From NCBI RefSeq assembly GCF_030265065.1, contig NC_080408.1, positions 40,512,501 to 40,576,500 of the forward strand: a DNA stretch of 64,000 nucleotides, given 5' to 3'. The notes below the pieces were generated by a model. The model did no database searches. It was given only the letters and a program-made list of their open reading frames with translations, and was not told where the DNA came from. This DNA comes from Corythoichthys intestinalis. Taxonomy: Eukaryota; Chordata; Actinopteri; Syngnathiformes; Syngnathidae. This document shows, piece after piece, positions 51,779-63,259 of the stretch. A program made the position numbers and the translations under genes. Numbering within the stretch: position 1 is the first letter of the stretch; each line of letters begins with the position of its first letter.

Positions 51779-51995
51779 CAGTGGGGCAAATAAGTAGTCA
51801 ACCACCAATTGTGCAAGTTCTCCTACTTGAAAAGATTAAAGAGGCCTGCAATTGTCAACATGGGTAAACCTCAACCATGAGAGACAGAATGTGGAAAAAA
51901 AACCTGAAAATCATATTGTTTGATTTTAAAGAATTTATTTCCAAATTAGAGTGGAAAATAAGTATTTGGTCACCTACAAACAAGCAAGATTTCTG
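51779..51995 (+). mobile_element. Terminal fragment of Tc1-like family A
   Basis: Starts CAGTGGGGCAAATAAGTAGT after TA. It matches the complement of the right-hand 210 bp of the element at 8108-9435 (ATTTGGTCACCTACAAACAA, GCAAGATTTCTG). The transposase gene is absent. Confidence 0.88.
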
Positions 51996-52000
51996 TATAT

Positions 52001-52496
52001 TAGGGCTGTCAAAATTATCACGGTAACTGGCAGTAATTAATTTTTTAAATCAAACACGTTAAAATATTTGATGCAATTGACGCACATGCCCGGCTCAAAC
52101 AGATTAAAATGACAGAACAGTGCAATGTCCACTTGTTACTTGTGTTTTGATATTATGGGTTTCAGCACCCATGAGCATTATGTAATTATTGACATCAACA
52201 ATGGCGGGCTACTAGTTTATTTTTTGATTGAAAATTTTACAAATTTTATTAAAACGAAAACATTAAGAGGGGTTTTAATATAATTTTTTTATAACTTGTA
52301 TTAACATTTGTCTTCTAAGAAATACAAGTCTTTCTATCCATGATCGCTTTAATAGAATGTTAATAATGTTAATGCCATCTTGTTGATTTATTGTTATAAT
52401 AAACAAATACAGTACTTATTACCGTATGTTGAATGTATCCATCCTGTGTCTTATCTTTCATTCCAACAATAATTTACAGAAAAATATGGCATATTA
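52001..52496. mobile_element. hAT MITE, family G, copy 2, truncated
   Basis: Starts TAGGGCTGTCAAAATTATCA and follows the complement of the complete copy at 58018-58639 up to AAAAATATGGCATATT. There a Tc1 element is inserted at a TA. The last part of the MITE is not found on the far side, where an AT repeat begins. Confidence 0.85.
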
Positions 52497-53674
52497 CACT
52501 CACCGGCCACTATTCGATACACCATGCTTGTGGCATAGATTCAGCAAGGTGCTGGAAGCATTCCTCAGAGAGTTTGGTCCATATTGACATGATGGCATCA
52601 CACAGTTGGTGCAGATTTGTCGGCTGCACATCCATGATGCGAATCTCCCGTTCCACCAAATCCCAAAGATGCTCTATTGGATTGAGATCTGGTGACTGTG
52701 GAGGCCATTTGAGTACAGTGAACTCATTGTCATGTTCAAGAAACCAGTCTGAGATGATTCCAGCTTTATGACATGGTGCATTATCCTGCTGAAAGTAGCC
52801 ATCAGAAGTTGGGTACATTCATACATTGTGGTCATAAAGGGATGGACATGGTCAGCAACAATACTCAGGTAGGCTGTGACATTCCAACGATGCTCAATTA
52901 GTACCAAGGGGCCCAAAGAGTGCCAAGAAAATATTCCCCACACCATTACACCACCACCACCAGCCTGAACCGTTGCTACAAGGCAGGATGGATCCATGCT
53001 TTCATGTTGTTGACGCCAAATTCTGACCCTACCATCCAAATGTCGCAGCAGAAATCGAGACTCATCAGACCAGGCAACGTTTGTCCACTCTTCTATTGTC
53101 CAATTTCGATGAGCTTGTGCAAATTGTAGCCTCAGTTTCCTGTTCTTAGCTGAAAGGAGTGGCACCCAGCGTGGTCTTCCGCTGCTGTAGCCCCTCTGCC
53201 TCAAAGTTCGACGTACTGTGCATTCAGAGATGCTCTTCTGCCTACCTTGGTTGTAACGGGTGGTTATTTGAGTCACTGTTGCCTTTCTATCAGCTCGAAC
53301 CAGTCTGGCCATTCTCCACTGACCTCTGGCATCAACAAGGCATTTCCGCCCACAGAACTTCCGCTCACTGGATATTTTTTCTTTTTCGGACCATTCTCTG
53401 TAAACCTTAGAGATGGTTGTGCGTCAAAATCCCAGTAGATCAGCAGTTTCTGAAATACTCAGACCAGCCCTTCTGTCACCAACAACCATGCCACGTTCAA
53501 AGTCACTCAAATCACCTTTCTTCCCTATACTGATGCTCGGTTTGACCTGCAGGAGATTGTCTTAAACCATGTCTACATGCCTAAAGGCACTGAGTTGCCG
53601 CCATGAGATTGGCTGATTAGAAATTAAGTGTTAACGAGCAGTTGGACAGGTGTACCTAATAAAGTGGCCGGTGA

Positions 53675-53677
<3 letters not shown>
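52497..53677 (-). mobile_element. Tc1-like transposon, family H, nearly complete
   Basis: Ends CACTCACCGGCCACTATTCG and GTGGCCGGTGAGTG are flanked by TA. The minus strand at 52674-53312 encodes MARLVRADRKATVTQITTRY, NVAWSDESRFLL and GGGGVMVWGIFSW. 52510-52818 in another frame carries FQQDNAPCHKA and [15 protein letters not shown]. An upstream in-frame stop interrupts the N-terminal helix region (GERGMVV-like DFERGMVVGDRRAGLS). So one stop and one frameshift near 52815 are the main visible lesions. Confidence 0.93.
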
Positions 53678-53719
<42 letters not shown>

Positions 53720-53732
53720 TGCATGCATGCAT
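53678..53732. repeat. (TA)n and (GCAT)n microsatellite
   Basis: A TA run of about 37 bases is followed by TGCATGCATGCATGCAT. It lies directly against the right end of the Tc1 element. Confidence 0.9.
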
Positions 53733-54680
53733 ACAGCTGCTATATACAACATACATACTAGTACACACAAACATACTCATACATAACTGCATTGATTAAA
53801 TGAAAATAACAGTTGCAATTGTATTTTTGACACTTCCATATTTATTTCAAACAAATCCGTAAAACACTATAAGTGTTTAGTAATTGTTCCCTAATTGTTT
53901 AATATTCAAGGCTGGCTTCATTTTGCTGCTCATCTGCCATTTTAATGAGAAATTTCCCACTGAATTTCATGTAGTGTCTTGCCAATTTGATGTGCATGCA
54001 GGAGGAAGATTAAGGCAGAGTGACAATTGACAGTGTTCTTTAGGCTGCGGGCAAATGTAAATGGAACGTTTTTACGATAAGGCAACTTAATTTCATGACA
54101 GTATTTTTAAGGTTGAGAAAACCAAGGGGGGGGGGGGGGGGGGGGGTTGTGAGAGTTCCCTGAAGGGGAAGGATGTGCTTCTCGCTCAATTTGAGACAGT
54201 TAAGAACCCTGCGAGAGCTTCATCTGTGGCTCTGCTTGCAGTTAATGCAACGTTACGTGTTGGTGATTCGTGAAGTAAACCGGATTTCCGAGCAAAATAG
54301 ATCACATGTAACAGTGATTCCACATTACAGTGCATATTAATTAATAATAATTAAATGCACTCAATTTATCAGAAAATAATTGACAAATTAAATATTTGTT
54401 CGAATATCTATTTATGCTGAAGACATAGTGATAGGGCAGAATAACTAAATAGTCCCCCACTGCCAGCCATACACTTCTAGAATACCGTTGGTGTACTTTA
54501 CTTTTTTTTTTATTTTTATTTTATTTTTTTTATGTGGATTAACCTCAGTTGTGTATTTCATTGTGTCTAACATTAATAAAGGAAAATTAAGTTTAATACA
54601 TACTCAAATTGGAACAATTCCAACCTTCATTCTTCATTCTAGTCAATGAAGAACGCTCGACGTTACTTTATATTGGTCTG
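53733..54680. other. Unassigned; contains a G homopolymer
   Basis: No gene is seen. A pure run of about 22 G lies at 54126-54147 and T-rich runs near 54502-54532. This is the region between the two ccdc13 copies. Confidence 0.5.
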
Positions 54681-54681
54681 T

Positions 54682-54726
54682 CCAATAAGTACTGCTCCAA
54701 TATGGCGGGGCGGCACACGCATGCGT
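54682..54726 (+). promoter_or_regulatory. Candidate promoter of ccdc13 copy 2
   Basis: CCAAT at 54682-54686, AATATGGCGGGG (YY1-like) at 54699-54710 and the palindrome ACGCATGCGT (NRF1-like) at 54717-54726 cluster within 45 bases. A possible donor, ATAGAG followed by GTAATC, comes soon after. It lies about 1 kb upstream of the first clear exon of copy 2. Confidence 0.4.
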
Positions 54727-54779
54727 GAAGACAAGACATAGAGGTAATCGAAGGAGAAAACTCATCATTTCTTTGTCAT

Positions 54780-55735
54780 TCCGCTAACATTCATGTTCCC
54801 TGTAAGTAGTAGGACTTCACTTGTTTAGAAAATTATATGACGTAACTACAGAGTGTTGCTTAATGCAAATTACGCAGTAAAGGACGCCACATCTATCGAA
54901 AATATGTAACAAGGGACTGCATTTGAGTGATACTGTAATGCTTTTGCGCAATAAAGGCTGACATACCTGCGAGTATGCGGTCATGCTTTTTTGCGAAACT
55001 AAAGAAAACACACCTGGAAGTGGTCATTGACATTTGTTTCATACAAGATGAGCTAATTTTGGGTTGTCTTTGTTTTTCGTGATATACTCATAAATAAATA
55101 CATAAATAAAGGGAGTTTTTTTTGTTGTTGTTTTTTTTTTTTTTTTTTTTTGCAAATGACGCAATGCACGACCAAACTACAGATTGGGAGAATTACACGT
55201 AAGTTATATTTTCCAGTAATGGTCATTTCCAAGAAAACTATTTGTTTATATAACTTATGAAAGTGAGACAATTAATACATCATCCACAGGGAAATTAAAA
55301 AAAAAACTGATGTTGCTGCATTATTATTTACATATTTTACATAGTAAAATACTTGTCAACCCTAATTCATAACTGAGATATCAAGTTATGCCTATATTCT
55401 TGTCACAATGTCACCAATAGCTAAATGGTAAGGATGATGGTTTTATTATTATTATTATTATTATTATTTTTTTTTCAGTTTTAGCAAAAACCAATGCAAA
55501 GCCAAATGCACAAATAGGAAAATAGCCATTACAGTAAAACATGTTTTGCATTTCAAATATTACAAATAATGTATAATTACATTTATGTGCAGGCCACGAC
55601 ACATGTATTTTTCTTAAGTTTAAAATATCAATGCAAAAAAAAAATCTCACATAGTAATCATGCTTGACCTTCACCTTATGTCAACAATGTATAGAACTTG
55701 ACAATGTTGATTGTCAGTAATTGTGCTTCCATTAG
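54780..55735. other. 5' part of ccdc13 copy 2, no exon identified
   Basis: AT-rich intron-like DNA with T runs at 55130-55151 and an ATT repeat at 55442-55468. I looked for a counterpart of the copy 1 exon at 47793 and found none. Confidence 0.45.
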
Positions 55736-58700
55736 AGAGCAGCAGAAGGAGGGCTGGTTGAACCAACTGAGGGAGATGAGAGACGAAAATGATTGCTTGT
55801 TAAAACTTCTCTCTGAAAAGGATTTCGAAATCAGACGAATGAAGAAAAAACTGGAAGATGAGCGAGTTCTGGCCTTGGCTGGTATATTTGTCATATTCTC
55901 ATTATTTTGTGACATAATAGTAAAACCAAAAACAATAACAACAAGAACAACTACAACTTGCTGTTTAGGTGCTTTTGGCCCAGGAGGAGACGTGGCCGCC
56001 GTCAAGATCGTAGAATTGTCCAAGAAGAACCGAGAGTTGACTTCTGAAGCCGAGCGCGAGCGATCCAAATCCAAACAGAATATTAATAGAATTAAGGAGC
56101 TTGAAAACCAGGTTTGTCTTATTTTCATTTGATGTATTTATATACATTTGATAAGCTTATTTTTCCCCTCATTCATCGTAAAGTTGGAGGTGGCTCTACT
56201 TTCCCTGTCGGGACACAAGACTGACGTCAATATTCAGAAGCAAAACTCATCCAAAGACGGTTGGGTAAGTTCACTTCTATGATAAAGCTAATATCTTATA
56301 TACAAACTGGAACATAAAGTCAAAGGCCCTAAAGGTAATGTTTTTTGGGGGGAAAAAAATAGCACACACACGCAACAGTTCACTCGGTATCAAGCCATGA
56401 ACTTAACAAGTTTTTCTTAGGCTTCTTTTAGTGAAATTTTAGTTGATTTAGGCTCACAATAACAGTTTGTCGACTTTTGTGCCTCGGTGCAGTTTTTTAA
56501 ATTTATTTTCATGAATTAATTTTTTTGTAAGGTGGATCAAATTTTTTCTCTGTCATTTGTTTCACGTTTTTTTTTTTTTCTATCCATCCATCCATCCATT
56601 AAATTGTTTCATGGATGAATGAATGAAATGAAATAAAAACAGCTTTTAAAAGTTTTGTATATTTTCATAATCGTCAAAAACGTTAACGAGCTTGACTGCT
56701 GTATTCAATCACCCTCTGATTGAAAATGGAATAGTTTTGTTATATACGTTATGAAAATGTATATTTTGTACCTCATAATTCTTTGTTTCAGTATTATTTT
56801 TTAAATTTTACATTCATATGTACATTTTCTCATTTTATTATGTATTATATAATGTATATTTTATTTACAGATTTTTGTGATTCCCCATGTCATCCTAATT
56901 AGAATGATTATTTGTTCATGAAAATAGGACACTCCAGTGGTGAAGTCTCTCAAGGACAAGTTGTCTTCTGCTCAGCTCAAAGTCATCGAGCATCGCAACC
57001 AGGTTCAATTTCTCAAGCAAGAGTTGAAGCTGGCTCAGAAGGTGCAAAACGTCTCGCCGGCCATGATCGCCAAATACATCGGCACCCATTCTGTGGTTTT
57101 CATTTCTTTGTTGCAGGTTCTGGTAAGTGAGGTGGGGGAAGATGCCAACGTTCAACAGTTACTAAGCTGTCCCGGGAATTTTAGAGGACGAGCACAGCAA
57201 ATACTGGCGCTTCAATCAAGGGTAAAGCAGAGTACACATATACCTCTTTTTAACACATTTATTTTAGGAATGCGGGACACCCCCAGCATGATGAAGAAGA
57301 AATGATGATAGGAGCAAGAAATAAGAGAAAACACAAATATACAAATCAGTCCAAACTATTTAAAAGGGTGCAGATAGAAAGGGTGCGTCAGCTGAGGCAA
57401 ATGTGATCTGAACACCATCGTGTGTGACAGTTGCGTGACCTCGAGCAGCAGCTGAGGAAGGCGACGACTCAAGCACCAGGCAACCAAAAAGTGGAAGAAC
57501 CTTCTAAAATCCCAACTCAGGGCAGAAACATCAGCTTTATTCGCACAATGGAGAAAGAAAAGAAGGAAGCATTTGAGGTGTGTATACTCAACAATTGAGT
57601 TATTTGTGAGGGAAACCCAGCCTTGATTCTTTTGCAGAGGATCTCAGCCAGCTATGAAGCCCTACAGAAGGAACATGAAGATGTAAAGAAGAGGCTGGAA
57701 GCCTCCAAGGCCAGGATCAAGTGTCTGTCTGAGGAAAAGGCAGCTCAGATATCCGCTGCGTTAGTTAAAAGTAAACACGACGATGAGCTGGTGGAAGCTC
57801 TGCTGGTAAGTCAGTGGTCAACATGGTGGGGGGGGGCATCCTCTGGCTAATGGGCAGTATAAGGCGACGCAGGAGTAATCCATCTGGCCTGACATGCAAT
57901 TTCAAAAATATATAAAATCTGATGAGCCCCAAAAAATACAACTCCCAATTTCAATGAAGTTTGAATGTACAGAATACAATGATTTGCAAATCATGTACAC
58001 CCTATATTTAATTAAATTAGGGCTGTCAAACGATTACAATTTTTAATTGAGTTAATTACAGCTTAAAAATTAATCGTAATTAATCGCAATTCAAACATCT
58101 ATCAAATATGCCATATTTTTCTGTAAATTATTGTTGGATTGGAAAGATAGGACACAAGATGGATATATACATTCAACAACTAAGTAATGTATTTGTTTAT
58201 TATAACAATAAATCAACAAGATGGCATTAACATTATTAACATTCTGTTAAAGTGATCCATGGATAGAAAGACTTGTAGTTCTTAAAAGAAATGTTCGTAC
58301 AAGTTATAGAAATTTTATATTATAACCCCTCTTCATGTTTTCGTTTTAATAAAATTTGTAAATTTTTCAATCAAAAAATAAACTAGTAGCCCGCCATTGT
58401 TGATGTCAATAAATACACAATGCTCATGGGTACTGAAACCCATAAAATCAGTCGCACTCAAGCGCCAGCAGAGGGTGACAAAACTCCAAAAAACACAAGT
58501 AACAAGTGGACATTACACTGTGCTGTCATTTTAATCTGTTTGAGCAGGGCATGTGCGTGAATTGCATCAAATATTTGGAACGTGATTAATTAAAAAAAAT
58601 TAATTACTGCCTGTTAACGTGCTAATTTTGACAGCCCTAAATTAAATATATTACAAAAATGTTTTTTGTTAAAACTGTTAAACATTAATATACGTTAATC

Positions 58701-61700
58701 ATTAACTTTAAAAACTGCCCAGATAGCAAAATAGAACTGAAGCGGACATGGGGCAGATGTACTGCAAATTTCGGCCCAATTTCGTACAACGGATCTGCCC
58801 CAGTGTCTTTTTTAACAATAGCCCAGACGCAGTATGGAGTCACTTGCCAGATCAGCAACCAGTTTTGGGCCAGAACTGGTCCAAATTAGCAGACACTATG
58901 TTGATGTTTGGCCCAGATGTGGCACACGTTACCCAATTGCGGCCAGATTTGTATCAAAACAGTTTTTAGCACTAAATTGGGGGTCAACTTTGTTCAATGT
59001 ATCATACTGTATTGTGTTTGTATAGCAAATTACATTTTACTATTAAAAGCTATAATCACAGTTTTTCACACCATTTATTAATGGTGTGTCACAGTGATAC
59101 AATAATGATATTAACGCTCCATTACAATACATTGTTTTTTCACAACATTTTATCGGAACAAGCAACTCCACGTTAAAGATGACCTGTTATTACGAGTCCG
59201 AGGCAAACTGGCAGTGGTAAAAAGAGTTCAGTGACGATGAGAGGGAGTGGCAGATAGTGTCCGAAGAATCCAGTGGGCAGTTTGGTAATAGAACAGGTAA
59301 ACGGGCAGGCAGGCATTTGGCAGGTAAGCAGTACAGGATCTAGGAGGGGCAAAAAACAAAAGTGAGCTTAGTATCAGGATTACAAGATTCTTTGTTAGCT
59401 GAAAGTCACAAACCTATAGGAGAGCTGTTGAGCTGGCGCCGAGGATCGGTTTAAGTAAGCTGCTGACGATGATCAGCGGCACCTGGTCCCAGGCTCACCC
59501 ATCTGGGCAATCAAGGCAGTGACACAAATACACAAACACGAGAAGGGCCTCAGTTTGAACAATAGAATTCAAATATTGAGACATTTACATCAACATAGAA
59601 TAAATGCCTTTTCCCTCCATATGTTGTAATGCAACAAATTTTGAATTAACTTGCAGACATGGCAGATCACTTGAATACACCGGCCATTTCATCAACGCTT
59701 GGTTGAATAACTTTTTTAACAGTCAAGCAGTGACTTCAAAACACAATTATGACTTTGAATAAAGTACTTACCATACAAATTTGCCGTCCGCTGATATGTC
59801 GTGACTCCTGCGTGCTCTTCTGTTTAGTTGCCTTTCAGTTGCACGCTGACAGTGACGTCACACGTCGACCGTTAAGTTTCAGATTTTGAGCGTTTCTGGT
59901 CTCCATGGTCCGCCCTGTAACAGTGCGTAACCTATCATTTGGACTGTCACAGTGCTGATCCGGGCCTCATCTGGCGCAATGCCGTTAAGCAGGCATGATT
60001 GCTATTAGAGGTGTGCAAAATTTCCGATTCTTAGATTATTCGCGATTCGGCCGTGGAAGATTCGAGAACGATTCACAAACATCCAAATTCCGATTATTGA
60101 AATATGCCAAGTAAAGCGGAAGTACAACACACTCAGCGCACCGCGCGGGCTTCGGGACGGAACGGAGCGGGAGTAGCTAAACATTATGCTTCTCATTAAC
60201 CGGCCCCTCGGGTAATGCCAACGCTCAACTCACGGCTCTAGCTCAACTCATGCCACGAGATAAAAAAACACAACAACATACCTGACTGCTGCCGAAAAGC
60301 TGCTACAAGTACAGCTAAGCTACATAATGTTACGGTAGATATCATTTATATAGGACTAGATGGATTGTAGACTCGGTAGCAGTAGCAGCACATCTGCAAA
60401 AAGCTAGATGCGGGCGTTAGTAAACGGCCGCCATCTTAAAGCAGTAAACTTCCCTGCAATGCTGTTGTAGCGAACCTTCCAAGCAAACCTAATTAACTTT
60501 TTATCTAAAATACTCCTAAATCGGTAAAATATTGACTTGAATCTATCTTTAAAATAGTTTTAAAACTTTCACATGTCAAAAGTAGACAAAAGGGAAATTA
60601 TGGAATAACGGGAGCAATTTTAACAACTTTAACGGTTGATTCACAACATTAAATTAATTGAATGTAGTTTAAAGCTGCTGATACAGAATGGGGACTGGAG
60701 TTTTTTTATTTAATGTTATTTTTGTATATTTGTTTACTGCTATATGTTAACTTGATACTGAAATAGTAGTTTGGTTTAGCCTGAGAGTATTTTTGAACAA
60801 TTTTGGAACTAATGTACAAAACTTTATTTAAAAAAAAAACAAAAAAAAAGGAGGGGGGTGCATCAATAATCGTTTTATAATCGAATCGGAGCCTCTGAAT
60901 CGTAATCGTAATCGAATCGTTAGGTGCCCAAAGATTCCCAGCTCTATTTGCTATGCAGATCTGGCGAGCTGAGGCCGTATCCGGTACACAGTCGCCTGCC
61001 CATTGGAGTGAGATCGATGGTGAAAAAAGCTTTTGAGAAAGCTTTTTTTTTTTTTAAATTGAAAAAAGGTTATTTTATGACAATACAAATAAATCTGGAT
61101 ATACAGTGCTGCTCGAAAGTTTGTGAACCCCACAGCGATGGTCAGATTTTTTGTAAAAAAAACTAAAATAACCTTATTAAATGTTAAGTTATACCCAAAT
61201 CCACAATACTGACATTCCAAATAATGGACTGAAACAAAAGAAATAGTTATATTGTCATTCTTTATTTAACAAAAGTGGTTGATTTAAGAAAAACTCAGAT
61301 ATCATGTGTGCAAAAGTATGTGAACCCCTTCAGTTAATAGGATATTGCGCCTCCTTTTGCAGAGATTACCTCAACCAAACGGTTTCTGTAGTGACTAATC
61401 AGCCTCTCACATCTACTTTGGGGGATTTTTGCCCATTCTTCCTTGCAGAACGCAGTCAGTTGAGAGAGGTTTGATGGGCGTCTGGCATGAACTGCTCGCT
61501 TCAGGTCCCGCCACAGCATTTCAATGGGATTTAGGTCAGGACTTTGACTGGGCCAGTCCAGAACACGAATCTTCTTCTTTTTCAGCCATTCCTTGGTTGT
61601 ATTGCTGGAATGCTTTGGATCATTCATGTTGCATGATCCACCTTCTGCCAAGCTTTAACTTCAAAACAGATGGCGTCAGGTTATGTTCTAGGATTTGACA

Positions 61701-63107
61701 ATATTCCTCAGAATTCATGATTCCCTGGACTATGTGGAGTTGTCCAGGTCCTGAGGATGAAAAGCAAGCCCAGATCTTGACATTCCCACCTCCATGCTTC
61801 ACTGTTGGGAGAAGGTTCTTTTGGTGGTATGCAGTGTTGACTTTTCGCCAGACATGGCGGTTTTGGTTGTGACCAAACAGTTCAATTTTGCACCTACATC
61901 AGTTGATGAAAACTCTTTTTAATTTAGTCTCGACAACACAACTGTTAAAAAAAAAAAAAAAAAAACTACTGAATTGATTGATTAGGAAATCAGGTTGAAA
62001 TAATAGAAAATTCCAAAATGTTGAGGGGGTTCACAAACTTTTGAGCAGCACTGTATGTTCCTTTTTCAAATGACATGTTTGACCGTTGCTTTTCATACGC
62101 GTTTTTTGTAGTTAAAAAAAAAAGAATCCAAGTGGGTGGGGTGGCTCAGTGGTAGATTAGTTGTCCCCAAACCTAGAGGTTGTGGGTTTGATTCTCCACC
62201 CTGATGAACACTTCTAAGTGTCCTTGAGCAAGGTACTGAACCCCACGTTGCTCCTGGTGCTGCGTCACCAGTAGGTGGATGGCGAGATAGTGTAAAGTGC
62301 TTTGAGCGCCTTGAATGCTGCAAAAGCGCTATATAACACCATTTACCAAGAATTTAAAAAAAAAACTTTAATTTTACTTTACTTTACATAGCTTTAATCA
62401 CAGTGAACTACCCCCCCTACACACACATACACAAAATATTATATTAAAGTTTATTTTATAAATATGTTTTTTTTGTGTTTTACACCTAGCCCAACTTCTG
62501 TTTTTAACCTGTCCTTTTCAGCTGGTTAGAAGTGGTGAATTGTGTGAATAGGGTGTCTTTAAAGGCTCATTTTTAATGTGCCACATGGCAGTTTGGTATG
62601 AGAAATTAATGCAGCTGGACAGAATAGTGTTAGGGGCAGACAGACCTCAACTTCCTATAAAACATGTTTCCATCGTTTAATTTTTATTTTTTATTTTTTT
62701 TAAATAAACACTTTATTCACGCTGCCTTTATGTCTTCCTCTGCAGAAGGAGAAGGCCCAAATGCAGGAGATGGTGTCCCAGCTCACGAAACAAGTGGAGG
62801 AGCAGAACGCGCAGGCCCATCCAAACCCAATAGTTCCATTGAGCAGTGAGCTCTCCATGCAAAACACGTTGATTCAGAGCTTGTACCAAGTGGTCGCGGA
62901 CAAAGAGAACACCATCAAGGAGTTAGAGGAGAAAATTCAGCATCTCTCAGTAGAGGTGATTCAATATTATAAAGTTAGTGCATTATAAGATTTAAGAAAT
63001 ATTCACTCTTAAGTAAAACTTTTCAAGGATGTGGACCCTCAGGCCAGCCTCGGCATCTCAACGCTTTCTCCTGAGGAGGGCGCCACTGTCAAGAAAACAT
63101 CACCACG
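55736..63107 (+). CDS. ccdc13: Coiled-coil domain-containing protein 13-like, copy 2
   Basis: Nine exons with GT-AG borders and consistent phases: 55736-55881, 55969-56111, 56184-56264, 56928-57041, 57117-57221, 57431-57577, 57638-57805, 62746-62955 and 63028-63107. They give about 397 residues of coiled coil. Family blocks are [66 protein letters not shown] and [11 protein letters not shown]. The exon sizes 143, 114 and 105 are identical to those of copy 1, so the two arose by duplication, and their protein divergence suggests this is old. The block MKTLKSQ, kept in copy 1 and human, is altered here to EEKAAQIS with three codons lost. The 4.9-kb intron from 57806 holds several repeats. The true start exon is not found and the 3' end is uncertain. 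This could be the main gene, copy 1 the derived one, or the reverse. Confidence 0.85.
58018..58639. mobile_element. hAT MITE, family G, complete copy
   Basis: Inverted ends TAGGGCTGTCAAACGATTAC and AATTTTGACAGCCCTA. The 8-bp duplication AATTAAAT is perfect at 58010-58017 and 58640-58647. It is 622 bp with no coding sequence. It is the reference for the copies at 50092 and 52001. Confidence 0.95.
58720..58985. repeat. Repeat rich in GGCCCAGAT motifs
   Basis: Contains GGGGCAGATGTACTGC, TTGGGCCAGAACTGGTCC, TTTGGCCCAGATGTGGC and TGCGGCCAGATTTG. This is a degenerate internal repetition seen in a common fish interspersed repeat. It is not coding, despite two short frames. Confidence 0.5.
58986..59997. 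other. Unassigned intron DNA
   Basis: No exon or complete element is identified. The part near 59200-59520 (GGCAGGCAGGCATTTGGCAGG, GATCAGCGGCACCTGG) looks like an interspersed repeat of unknown class. Confidence 0.4.
60006..60946 (-). mobile_element. hAT MITE, family E, complete copy
   Basis: Ends TAGAGGTGTGCAAAATTTCC and GATTCCCAGCTCTA. The flanks are ATTGCTAT (59998-60005) and TTTGCTAT (60947-60954), 7 of 8 identical, which places it in the hAT group. It is reversed relative to 32461-33329. It shares TAATCGAATCGTTAGGTGCC and TACTCCTAAATCGG with that copy. It is 941 bp and non-coding. Confidence 0.93.
61104..62053 (-). mobile_element. Tc1-like transposon, family I, 5'-deleted transposase
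   Basis: Ends CAGTGCTGCTCGAAAGTTTG and CAAACTTTTGAGCAGCACTG are flanked by TA. The minus strand keeps 61620-61802 ([20 protein letters not shown]) and 61334-61651 ([30 protein letters not shown]). The N-terminal DNA-binding half is missing, lost between the transposase block and a 19-bp A run near 61945. Confidence 0.93.
62130..62345 (+). mobile_element. tRNA-derived SINE with L2-like tail
   Basis: The tRNA-like head has an A box TGGCTCAGTGG at 62142-62152 and a B box GGTTTGATTCT at 62185-62195. A body follows with GTGTCCTTGAGCAAGGTACT and CACGTTGCTCCTGGTGCTGC. The tail GCAAAAGCGCTATATAACAC is of the L2-mobilised type. It is a retroposed SINE, not a working tRNA. Confidence 0.9.
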
Positions 63108-63259
63108 GTATGCACTTTGTACTAAGGCACACTCAAAACCCCTACATACTAGGATATCAAAATATTCACCTTTTAGAAATCAATAGCACTAATTTTAATA
63201 CATGCTCTTTTGTTCTGGTGTATCTAATGTGTTGCCCAAATTCATCTTTACTTCCTCAG

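Noticed and set aside
59200-59520. A retroviral or LTR-type element
   Set aside because: The sequence looks like an interspersed repeat, but I see no paired terminal repeats, primer site or coding sequence to support a family.
62142-62195. A possible tRNA gene with A and B boxes
   Set aside because: It continues into a SINE body and L2-like tail and lacks a proper cloverleaf end, so it is a retroposon head.
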